From Heliocidaris erythrogramma (taxonomy: Eukaryota; Echinodermata; Echinoidea; Camarodonta; Echinometridae), in NCBI GenBank assembly GCA_025617745.1, contig CM046867.1, forward strand, positions 26,404,705 to 26,468,704: a stretch of DNA of 64,000 nucleotides, in the 5' to 3' direction. The translations under genes and the position numbers were made by a program. The notes under the pieces are model-generated. The model was not told the DNA's origin and did not search any database. It saw nothing but the letters and a program-made list of their open reading frames with translations. Shown here in pieces: positions 1 through 11,800 of the stretch (within the stretch, counting starts at the first letter, position 1; each line of letters starts with the position of its first letter).

Positions 1-279
1 TATACAGACTGTTCCGTTTTCGATGCTGATTCTATGGTAGACGGATGTGGGTATTTTTAATATTAATCTCATTTACTTGTTGGGGGCTCAAAAAGCCATA
101 AGAATATATTGTTCGTCTGTACAATATTATAATACGGACATTGGTAATACTATCTGGTAAAGGAATGATAAAGGATAGTGGTTGGGAGATCAGGAAATAA
201 ATGTTCTCTTAATTTACATTTGTTATTTTTTCGCAGCCCATAGACTAACTAAAAGCTAGCTTGTGATGGCGTTCTAAAA

Positions 280-436
280 AGATATGACAGGTCTGGAGTA
301 CCGACAAGTCACTTGTCAGCGAAGTTGTCGCTGGTCTTGGCTAAGACGGCTTTTTGAAACAGTTAGCGGACAAGTTGAGCGACAGCGTCGAGATGTCGCT
401 GATCTTGTCGTTATGACGGTTTGATGAAACGACCCC
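280..436. repeat. Hairpin MITE relic (TTGATGAAACG end)
   Basis: Rich in short inverted copies of GACAAG/CTTGTC and GTCGCTG/CAGCGAC, and ends GGTTTGATGAAACGACCCC. The same end is seen at about 1382-1398 and, inverted or diverged, at 20332 and 36160. No clear target duplication was found. Confidence 0.45.
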
Positions 437-1289
437 CAGTTCATTTCTAACTTTTTGTGTCACAAATTCATGCTGTAGATAGGCAGTGTGGCAGTGTCAG
501 TGTATCGAAGCTACATTTGCAATATCAGGAAAGTTTAATTTATTCCGACCAGGGATGTGCATACTGCTTATCAGTCCAGAACTTATCCAGTCTTGCCTTG
601 AAAGAGTTGACTGATTTAGCAGTGATTTTCCAGTCACTCACAACTCTAATTCCAAAGGCATTTGCTCTCACTTCCAGTCTGCTCCTCTTCTGGAATAGTT
701 TGAGAGGGTGACCACGTGTTGCCTCAATAGTGACGTCTGTGAAAAACATGTCCCTGTTCACCTTGTCGATACCTTGATCTTATAAGTCTGGATCATATCT
801 CCCCTCTTCATTCTGTACCGCAGAGAAGGTAATCTTATTGCACGAAGCCTGTCCCCATAGTCTAAAGAAGCAACAGATGGAATTAGCTTTGATATGAATA
901 ATATTATATGTATATTTTGATGAATAAATATTAAAAGTCGGGTCATAAAATATCTTAATTTAATCATTTTCTCTAAAGTGAACACGATTTGGGTCTTCTT
1001 TCCGTAATTAGTCAATTACGGTATCCTCTTACCTACAAATCTAGATTTGTACATCGCAAAAGCCTCAAGTTTTCTCAATTTTATAAATTCTAAGATGCCA
1101 TAAGAAACACATCTTTTCATGTAAATGGGATGTTTGTATCACCAGCATTCATCTTCTTTGCCATTTTTGAAATTTTGGAATAGTTTGGGAAAAACTGATC
1201 CTCAAAATCTGTTTGGGTAATTGACGATAATTCCAATGGACTGTGATATAGACTATGTTTTTTTCGGCGATGAGTATCGATATCATTGA

Positions 1290-1400
1290 GTTGTCGTTTA
1301 TCATGCCTTCGTGAAACAGTTTTGCAGGTCCATGACATTTCCGTAGATCGCCGACAACAGTTATGACTGTCATGGAGTTGATTTGATGAAACGACCCCTA
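1290..1400. repeat. Hairpin MITE relic, second copy of the TTGATGAAACG end
   Basis: Contains the inverted pair CCATGACA/TGTCATGG and finishes with GATTTGATGAAACGACCCC, the terminal motif of the element at 280-436. The left end is not recognisable. Confidence 0.4.
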
Positions 1401-2287
1401 GTATTTGAAATATTTATCTTATTATCCCCCCATACCTTTAGTACATGCCATAGCAAATGAGTAGTATTTTTGCATTCATCACGCTTAGTGGTCAATATGA
1501 CCACTATTACTTAGTAAGTTGGTTGACTAAATTTAACTTAATGAATGCAATCAATCAATAGTTGAAGTTCTATTTAGTTTAATTTTTAGATAAAAAATAT
1601 ATGCAATTTCAGCAAAAGGCATATAGTCGGCACTTAGTAATCGCAGTTTGCAACGCTAGAGAAAGGCAGACTTGTACAGCGCTGTGTATAGTTAGTCTGA
1701 GTGTAGCTCAGATTCTGAATGATTTCCCCATTACGCCATCTCCCACTAACTGCTGCGTAATCCCAAATTTGTACAGGCGAGGAACGGCGAGGAAATAATT
1801 GTTCAGACCAAAACGTTGCGGTGATGACTCTCCTTCAGATTTTTGAAGGAAAGTGATTGGAACACCCAGCTAAATGCTTGCGCTGCGCTGATTGGTCGGT
1901 GATGCTGTCAATCTTGTGAAACTGAATTCGAAAGATCAGAGAACGATAGTCTATATCAAAGTCTTGATAATGTTTGCAATTGTTTTCAGTTTACTACAAA
2001 AAAAACTCACATTTTATTGATATCTTGTGTGTGATATGTTATTTTATGTTACAGGTGTCTTTTTTTTGTTTTGCTACTTGGTGATGAGCACAAAGAGTGA
2101 TAGATTCAGTGTTCATCTTAATTTGTAACATGTAAGCGTTGTATGAAAAGTAGACCATGCATTCACATCCATGCATATTTAAGCATTCGCATATTCGCTT
2201 TCAGTGTTTTGATTTCCCGCATGAGATCTGGGCAGTGTTGAGTTGTGAACAAACAGAAATCATTGTCCTCCCAAGTTAACTTTTTTT

Positions 2288-2490
2288 ATGCCTCCGCCCA
2301 CTGAAGGTGGTGCCGGACGCATTATGTTTTCGGGTTGTCCGTCCGTCCCGCTTTCTCGTTCTTGCGATAACTCAAGAACCACATGAGGTATGAACTTCAA
2401 ACTTGGTGCTAGTCTGTATCACCATAGGAAGATGATCTGATTAGATTTTGGGGTACGTAAGTCAAAGGTCAAAGGTCAGAGAGGTCAATA
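2288..2490 (+). repeat. GCCTCCGCC-type dispersed repeat, truncated copy
   Basis: Begins TTTATGCCTCCGCCCAC, followed by CGCATTATGTTTTCGGGTTG, a TCCGTCCGTCC run and the body text GGTATGAACTTCAAACTTGG. This is the reverse complement of the right end of the large array at 27221-29197. It carries AGGTCAAAGGTCA at 2466-2478. Confidence 0.7.
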
Positions 2491-2724
2491 TCTGAAATTG
2501 CAGGTGTTAGCCTCGTTAACGTGATATCTCAAGAACCATTTGAGGTATGAACTATTTACACTTCCATTGTCCGAGTCCGATGTTCCGCTGCCTCCGAATG
2601 TAACAAGAGAATAGCAAATTATCCACTTTAAAACCTTTTCATTTTTCAATTTCAAACTACACTTCAAAGAATTGTGCATTTGTGGTCTTTAAATTAAATT
2701 CTTATTAATCTACATGTATCTTTG

Positions 2725-2752
2725 TAATTATTATTATTATTATTATTATTAG
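2725..2752 (+). repeat. (TTA)n microsatellite forming the splice acceptor of septin exon a
   Basis: A run of about eight ATT/TTA units ends in the AG used as acceptor. Confidence 0.85.
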
Positions 2753-2888
2753 GTTGGTCCCCAGGATGGGCAACAGGAGAGGAATAGATCTCTCAACCTG
2801 GCTGGTCATGTTGGCTTTGATAGCCTTCCGGATCAGTTGGTCAATAAATCTGTCAATCAGGGATTCTCATTCAATATCCTGTGTGTAG
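2753..2888 (+). CDS. SEPT6/8/11-like: Septin exon a (N-terminal segment, residues 1-45 of the visible protein)
   Basis: Reads in frame from its first base. It encodes the septin-6-group signature [16 protein letters not shown] and ends at the beginning of the P-loop with donor GTGAGT. The acceptor AG sits at the end of a (TTA)n microsatellite, so it lacks an ordinary polypyrimidine tract. There is no in-frame ATG, so a 5' coding exon must lie upstream. Confidence 0.93.
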
Positions 2889-5800
2889 GTGAGTTCACTC
2901 AACTTTGATTTACTTCGGTACAAGTAATAATTCCTCATCCATATTATGTATTTCATTGTATTTTTATCAGACCTCTTTCCATTTTTTCAGAGCTTTTTTG
3001 AGCTTTCCATAACTAACTCACTCACTGCTCCAGTGTATTATTTTCAGTGTTGGATTATATATTGCCTTTCCTCCATGCTAATTCTCTTCCTTTTTTCGTC
3101 TTTGTTATTTACTGGGTAGTTGTTTTTTCATCCCAGTTCTGAGATGATCCAATTTTGTACTTTTCCTTGTCTTTTACTGCTTTTTTCATTGCTGTTTATT
3201 TTGTGTTGATGATGAGGAGGATTCACAGCATTTATGTAAAAATTCAAATTCTTTGCTTATGAATAATGCTTGACAGGAAAGTAAAAAGGAAGATCACCTT
3301 CGTCATGAGGAGAAGATTTTTTTTTTTGTAATTATTTTAAATCTCTAGGATGTTAAGGAGAATTCTGGACTGAAAAATATATTGGTATTGTTCAAAGCAG
3401 ATGAATTCCGAGAAATAATATTTTAAAAATATTTGTGAAAATAGCTACATGTGTATTAAGAAAGTTAAGCATTATTTTATTGAGATGTATAATTATGAAT
3501 ATCACAAGTCATTAGTGATAAATTGCAAAATCGGCCTTTAACAACTGTGGAATTTTCTGAATATTAAAGGATATGCCACCAGGCGGCCGTGGGGAATGTC
3601 AGGATTGCGTAAGCCCCATTCACTCATACACAAAGTTTGTGCGTTGAACGCGTCCGTTGGACTACTAGGATTACTTTTCGGACTGCACGAAGCCGACCGA
3701 ATCTCGCACGAGAGCTCGAGCTCGCGCCGAGCGTGCATGTTGCGTGGCGAACAGCCTGTTCGAAGTTTGCTCCCGCGGGGCATCGGCATGATCATGTAAC
3801 GATCATGCGTGCCCTCTCGCGGCATAAAAACCTTCACAATCTGCGGTTGAGTATCCCTTTAAACAGTGATAATGTATAGGGTATGTACTGCTTGATAAAA
3901 TTGTGAACTGCTAACATGCAAAAAATCTTAGTGATTTATGAACTATTGTCAAACCACATGTTTTTGAGGTAATAAAACTATTTAAAAACTAAGGCAGTTA
4001 TAAAGAATTTCTCTCCTGACTGAAATACTGAACAAGAGCCAAGTGCATGTACATCACTCTTTCAGAGAGTTTGTAACCATCTTCGTGCTCAATGCTAGTT
4101 TACAGCATTCCACTGTTTATTCACTATTCTGTTTACCAAAATCAGAACTGTGATATATCCTAGTGTTGGCATTGTGTGAAGTTTCTCATCCGGAAGGCTT
4201 GTCTATAGAAATAGTCAACAATTGATGACTCCCTCTAAAGAATGTGGAACGTTGACAATATTGAAACGACTGGGCCTAGATTTCTGGTTTACTAGTTTGT
4301 GAAGTGTATTCACATCAGTGGGGATAGAGGCATGAATGGAAGAACAAATTGATTACCACTCTATGGAGTTTGCAATATTTCCTAGCTACATTTACTATGT
4401 GTACTTGACTTGTGTCACAAGTTCAAAGTCGTGGAGAAGGTTTACAGTTCACCATGTGCTTAGTCCGGAAAAGGACTTTGAGTAAGAAGAAGAAAGTGGA
4501 TAAAAGTTAAGAGGAAAGGAAAGGAAAGGCGAGATAGAAATTCAGAGAGTGTAGAAGTAATCTTTCTTGAAAGTGTGAAGTCCTGAAAAGGACTGTAAAC
4601 CAGATGAGAAGGCTGAGAGTGGAGAAGACTCAATGTTTTGGACATGTTGACTGTTGAGTCTTCGGGACAGTGAACCTGTCCGAAACGTCGAGTCTTCTCC
4701 GCTCTCAGCCTTCTCATCTGGTTTACAGTCCTTTTCAGGACTTAGATGACGGACAGTCAACCTGTTCGAAACATTGAGTCTTCTCCACTCTCAGCCTTCT
4801 CAACTGGTTTACAGTCCTTTTCAGGACTTCAACTTTCAAGAAAGATTACTTCTACACTCTCTGAATTACTATCTCGCCTTTCCTTTTCTTCTCCTCTCAA
4901 CTTTTCTCCACTTTCTTCTTCTTACTCAACAGTTCTTTTCAGGACTAACCACATGGTGAACCGTGAACTTTCTCCACGTCATCAGTACCAGCATGCAAAC
5001 CTCTACCTTCAAAGATCAAGTTCAAAATGTCACTGTGACTGGAATAGTATGTGCGCCTGTAAAATGGCAGCCAGACTGGAATGCTCCCTTGTGGAGTGGA
5101 GAATGTACACTAGAAGTGCAGAATCGTAATAGGATCCAATAACCGGGGTAATAATACACTGTAAAAGCGCTTTGAGCAGTTACTAACTGGAAAGGCACCA
5201 TATAAATGCAGATTATTATTATTATTATTATTATTATTATTTGTCTTAAAGAGTAAGGTTGAAAGATGATAATAATCGATGCCTACTTGAAGATGCAAAA
5301 CTGATTCATGCAGATATTTTTAAGTAGGCATAGTTAGCTGGGCATACATGTAGTTGTCCAGATAATATATGATGTGTTGATTCAATAAAAAACATTAAAA
5401 AACAAACATGGAAGAGGTTGATGATAGGCAATATCTCATCTGCAGTACATGTATGTAAGATCAGGTTTCAACCACAGTAAAATCCAATTGAGCTTGAATG
5501 AGATTATCACCTTCTCTGTAAAGGTAATCATCTTTACACAGCTGTGGTTTACACATACACATACACACAGATAAAGCCAGAACTCTCTATACCAGTAATC
5601 AACAGACGCAAAGTAAACGATATCAGATATGGATCTAGGTATTACATGTAGGTATAATACATGTACATTCTCTTTGCAAGGGAGTTAACATTAGTTTATG
5701 AATTATTTTTTTGCTCTCTATTTTTTTTCTTTCTCTAAATTAAAGGGGGGGGGGGGGATTGCAACACTACAACCACTAGAAGGAAATATTGCTGTAGTGA

Positions 5801-8800
5801 ATTTAAAAAGAGCTACTATGGAAAGAGGTACCACTATAGACAGAATTGATGTAAACAGATAATTTCTGTTTTCACCTGAGACCACTATGGGAGTGGTATC
5901 AACATTCATTAGGATTGGTGTATTGATAGCTTTAACAGTACAGTTTTCACAGAGGTTTCAATTATGTATAATATGCGTATGAATTTGTATTTCATGGCTT
6001 TGAAAAATCTTCTCGTTTCCACAGCAGATTTACATGTTGGCCTACACTATTAATGGAGACAAATCTATATCACACTTTCTCCCTTTCATTTACTCACACT
6101 ATCTTATAGTATCATTGGTAGTGTGTTTGTGTGTCGTCAACTCTATTCTTACCAAGAGCTCTATGGTCACAATGGGTCAAGTATGACTTGCCAGTTTCTA
6201 AGGCCTATAAAAAGACTTGTTAGTTTCTAAGGCCTATAGAATCGTCGTCAAACTAATTAAACTGTAATCTAGAAACAAGGTTCTTCCGTGAAAACATTTG
6301 TACAATATGTATAATGGCTTTAAATAAGTATAAAGACTTTCCAATATTGCTTACATTTCATTCTTGTCCAGACTCTGGAGCATGCATGTACTATGAAGTA
6401 CATGTACAAAAGCCAAGAACAGCCCTAGCCCATTGTAGTCTTGATGTGGACGTAAATGTATGCCTGAGAAGCTTTCATTGTTAAAAGTGTTTGATTTTGC
6501 AGACTAAGGGGTTGCCAGTGGAAGAAACACATCACTTTCTCCTACAATCTTGTTAGAAGACTGTGGTAATTGGGTTTTAACTAAAGAGTGAGGGTGTGGA
6601 GGTGGGGGGGGGGGGGGGGTCTTTTTCTTACAAGCATTAAATTAAGAAAAATCATGGTCAGAAATCCTATGAATGTTTACAGGGTAATTTGCTGGCAGTG
6701 TTTTAAGACTTTTTTTTAGATTGCAGAATCCATATCACATGATATTTACTACTTTCTTTTCCAGACATTTAGTTAGCCATTAAATTCCCATAATTTTTAA
6801 AGTTGATATTGGTTTCCTTTGATTTTAAATTTCCCATATTTGTGGTTTTGTGGACAGCTATCATTTTTAAAAAAATGAGAACTTCAAAACTACATGTTTG
6901 CGTATGATTCAAAAACTGTAACTCTGTAAGGGCGTATGATCCTGTTATTAAAATGAAAAAATGATTCATTCTACCATGTTAAATTTTACATTGGCATGTC
7001 TTTTGTTCTTATTTTAAGGAAAAATATGTACCGTAGTGTCTCCAGTCGTGGCGCACCCATGTAATACAGCTTCACAGCTGCAATGACCTACAAATGTATG
7101 TCAACTGCCCCATTCTCTCCGGTGCGTAATGAATGGATGCAATTGGCCGGCAGATATTTTACCAAAATAAATAAAGAACAACTCTGTGACGGCAGGCGCA
7201 GTTCGTTTCCAAAGAGAATTATCCACCTATGGCTTTTTAGCTCACCTGAGCCTAAGGCTCGAGTGAGCTATTGCGATGGAAATTTGTCCGTCGTGCGTCG
7301 TGCGTCGTCCGTTAACTTTTTACATTTTCATCTTCTTCTCCAAAACCCATGATCGGAATTCAACCAAACTTGGTAGGAATCATCCTTAGGGGTAGGGGAC
7401 CCAAAGTTGCCAAAATGGGACATGTGGCCCCCAGGGGGGCCCAGGGGGAGGGCCCCCAATTGTAAAAGCTATGTAAATTTCAAACATCTTCTTCTCCAGA
7501 ACCAGGCATAGGTCAGACTTGGTATTGTGTATGGAGATACCTCTATAGATGAAGAATGAATGTTGTTCATGAAATTTCTCTGAGTGGCCGTAAAGGGGCC
7601 CTGTGGGGGTAACATACTGGAGGGGGGGGGGGCGCTGCCAGGCAAAATGTACATTCTGATCTTCTTCTCCAAAACACATGATCGGAATTCAACCAAACTT
7701 GGTAGGAATCATCCTTAGGGGTAGGGGACCCAAAGTTGCTAAAATGGTACATGTGGCCCCCAGGGGGGCCCAGGGGGAGGGCCCCCAATTGTAAAAGCTA
7801 TGTAAATTTCAAACATCTTCTTCTCCAGAACCGGGCAAAGCTTAGACTTGGTATTGTGTATGGAGATACCTCTATAGATGAAGAATGAATGAATGTTCAT
7901 GAAATTTCTCTGAGTGGCCCTATTGGGACTCTGTGGGGGTAACATACTGGAGGTGGGGGGGGGGGGGGGCGCTGCCAGGCAAAATGTACATTCTGATCTT
8001 CTTCTCCAAAACACATGATCGGAATTCAACCAAACTTGGTAGGAATCATCCTTAGGGGTAGGGGACCCAAAGTTGCTAAAATAGTACATGTGGCGCCCAG
8101 GGGGAGGGCCCCCAATTGTAAAAGCTATGTAAATTTCAAACATCTTCTTCTCCAGAACCGGGCAAAGCTTAGACTTGGTATTGTGTATGGAGATACCTCT
8201 ATAGATGAAGAATGAATGAATGTTCATGAAATTTCTCTGAGTGGCCCTATAGGGACTCTGTGGGGGTAACATACTGGAGGGGGGGGGCGCTGCCAGGCAA
8301 AATGTACATTCTGATCTTCTTCAAAACACATGATCGGAATTCAACCAAACTTGGTAGGAATCATCCTTAGGGGTAGGGGATTCAAATAATACATGACATT
8401 GTAGACCATGGGGGGGGGGGGGGGGGGGGGGAAATTATGTTAATTTCTAACATCATCTCATGTACATCCTCCTAGTTGTTTCAATTTCTAACATATCTCC
8501 TGGTGGTGCTAGAGAGAACATGCACCAGATGTGAATTGATCCACCTCAGGTGAGCGTCGTGCCCCTGGGGCTCTTGTTTATGTTCTGCTAATTTTTTTGT
8601 ATTTTCTGAATATTATTAACCCCAAACTGTCAAACCCTGCCACGACTGGTGAAATAAGGGTACATGTAGGGGGGGAAAATGTCTACAGGCTTACATGTAC
8701 ATGTAAATGAATAGATAGTGTTACTAGTGTGTTTGTCAGGGGCGTATCCAGGGGGGGTGCAACAGACGCGCGCCCCCCCTATTGGCCGTCGTAAAAAAAA

Positions 8801-11800
8801 AAAAAAGTAGCCAAAAAAAAAAAATCCTCATACCAATTGAAAATATTGTTCATTAAATAGGCTTCAAAATTGGTCACATATAGCACTATTTTGCATCTCA
8901 GCCCTTCTTCAGAACCAAAATTTTTCCAAAGACCCCTCCCCCATGACGGCGATCAATAATTCCTGGCGCCCCCCCCCCTATTGGGAAATCCTGGATACGC
9001 CACTGTTTGTATATTTTGTATTTTCTTGTGCTCAACTTAATATGCTGGCCAGAAAGTGAAGCAACTTCCACTAAAGGGGATAATATTCACTCTGAGTTTT
9101 CTATTAATGTATGTAATTGACTCCGGCATCATTGTACAACATGCATCTGAACTCTGAAGTTACTATTTTAAAAGAATGATTTTTCTTTTTCTTTCGATTA
9201 TTAGGCGAGACTGGTCTTGGCAAGTCAACGTTGATGGACACCTTGTTTAACACTGAGTTTGAGAATGTACAGGCAACCCATACACTACCAGGTGTGGAAC
9301 TTAAAGCTAACACATATGGTAAGATTTTCTTTCTCTTTCATTTTAGGCAGCAAAAGGGAAAAGATATATTTATTTATATATGAAAATAAATCTGTATTTA
9401 TATATGAAAATAAATCTGTATTTATATATGAAAATAAATCTGTATGCAGAAGGAACAATATATGATGTACATGTATCTCTGGACTCAGGTGGTCATGGAA
9501 TTCAGAAAAATCTATGCTATGCCCTACCAGGAAAAAAAATCAGCACCTCATAGGGTGTGCCATTAACCCACAGTTTAAAGATAAAGTAGAGTTCTGATCA
9601 TCACATTGTGAAAGAAACTGTCTCAAAGGAATTGGGAAAGGTTGACCATGTCTATACAAGAATTGTTTAATAACTACATGTATGTTGTTTTGGAATCATC
9701 AAAATAGATCAGAACTTGACCCAGTCCCACTGTGCATGTAATGCACACAGAAATGGGTATATGGCATTACACACACAATTGGCATGAATGTTCGGCCCGA
9801 ACATTTCGGCTATTTCTAGTCATATTTCAAATATAAGAGCATTTAAAGAGCAATCATTTTCAGGGGATGTTTCTACTATGATGTTCTTCCAAACTGACAT
9901 AAAAGGAATGAGAAAACTCACAAATTATTTTTCACCTTTCCAAGAACTCAAGATTCCCTTTAAGTAAGATCTAGAGGAGGAGGATGCTGGTAATGATGAT
10001 GACATTGATGCTGATGATAATGACAATTAATCATGTAAATTTATTCTATTAAAATAATCATTATTTAAGGGTCTTTTTTGTTATAATGAGCAATGTGTTG
10101 CTTCAATATGTGCTTCGTCAACAATTTGCTCAAGGTTTTAACTTGGCCGAAGACAAAGGGTTAGGGTTAGGGTTTCAATTGGGTTTTGGGGTACATGTAG
10201 GTGTACAAATCTAATGTTTGGTTTAGTGCTATCTATGTTAAGAATTTGGTTGGGGTAGGATGTTGGCAATGGAGCAGTTGTTGTCATAGCATGTGTTGTA
10301 CAACAGAGCACACCATCTACTTCTGTTAGCTACATGTAACCTGCTGTCATTCCTGTAATAGTACATGTAGTTCTGATCAATGAGAAGTAAAGGATATAGA
10401 TGATGAATATGAATATATTCTTTATAGTATCTCTGCTGAAGCTCTTTAACAGGGTACATGATTTATTTAATATTGAATACTTTATAATGTATTTAATTGT
10501 CTTCTTGAAGGTTGGATCAGGGTATAATACCCTCCAAGCGATATATGACATTAGAAGATTGAATTGAATAGAGTCAAGAGTCTATTACAAATAGCTTCAT
10601 GTAGATGAATGCAGGAAGTTCATGTCTAACACTTTTTCCTTCCAGTGTTTATCTTTGAATTCCTGTTTCCTTATCAAATACATTTTGGAACCTGTCAAAG
10701 GTGAATGTGTGATACTAGATGTGATATGTTCTGTAGTTGCTCAGACATATATATGCTCCCGCGACAATTGCTCCAATCTATATTTCATCAAAGATGTAGG
10801 GTTAGCATTGCAGTTGGGTTTTGGGTTGGATGTAGGGTGGATGTTAGGGGTGATGTCAGGGTGGATGTTAGGGTGGATGTTAGGGGTAATGTTAGGATTG
10901 ATGTTAGGGTGGATGTTAGGGTGGATGTTAGGGTGGATGTTAGGATGGATGTTAGGGTTGATGTTAGGGTGGATGTTAGGGTGGATGTTAGGGTGGATGT
11001 TAGGGTGGATGTTAGGGTGGATGTTAGGGTGGATGTTAGGGTGGATGTTAGGGTGATGTCAGGGTGGATGTTAGGGTGGATGTTAGGGGTGATGTTAGGA
11101 TTGATGTTAGGGTGGATGTTAGGGTGGATGTTAGGGTTGATGTTAGGCTCGATGTTAGGCTCGATGTTAGGCTCGATGTTAGGCTCGATGTTAGGGTTAG
11201 GGTTGAGGTGTTTGGTCCAGGGTTGAAGTTAAGAAGTTGAATAATAAAGGAAATTGACTGCAGACAGTGGAGCACGCGATGGAATATGTTACTTATTACT
11301 GTTCTGTCATGTTTACAGATGACAGCAAAGCACTTGTATAGATTGAACACAAGTGCAGCAGATATCATCTCATATGGTAGTCAAGCAGGGTCACATTTAA
11401 GAATATTTGCAAGTCAAAAATAAAAGAAAATTGTTTTTTTTTTAATCTACGTGTGCATTTTATAAGACTATTTCATACATGCCCACAAGACTGATGAGAA
11501 ACAACTTGAAACTGTCAAGCATGAAGGATAATTAGGAGAGAAGTGATTATGTGTGAAGTTGTGAACATTGTTGACAACGATGTATAGAAAAGCATGGTAA
11601 TAGTTTCCGTCTGTATGGGGTGATAATTGTTTAGAAGGGAAGGAATGACAATAAACCTGCACGTAATATAGCATTTTTTTTTCCATTTTAGCAAATAAAC
11701 ATCGCTTACAAGTTTCACTTTCAATCCTCCCCGAATACCTTTATTGAAGAAAAATGTCTTGCACATACATGTACATGTACATGTATGTAGTTTAGCTCGG

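Larger units (their letters stand above)
1..2752. other. Septin upstream region / intron, no gene recognised
   Basis: No ORF here resembles a known protein. Hairpin-prone MITE relics ending in TTGATGAAACGACCCC lie at about 280-436 and 1290-1400. A GCCTCCGCC-type repeat end lies at 2288-2490, and a (TTA)n run abuts the septin acceptor. The missing first septin exon could be here or farther left. Confidence 0.5.
2889..9204 (+). other. SEPT6/8/11-like: Septin intron (6.3 kb)
   Basis: No coding exon was recognised inside. It holds a TTAA-flanked MITE, a long foldback, a SINE tail, homopolymer G tracts (about 5743 and 6604), a 1.3-kb composite repeat and a hAT-like MITE, listed separately. Confidence 0.8.

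Noticed and set aside
7386..8272. Minus-strand ORFs up to 177 residues with Pro/Gly-rich repeats
   Set aside because: They translate the tandem units of the dispersed repeat; no homology and the frames differ between units.
10622..11368. Long ORFs of 106-173 residues on both strands over the 12-bp minisatellite
   Set aside because: The period of 12 keeps several frames open; the products are simple repeats (GWML, VDVR, LTST) with no gene support.
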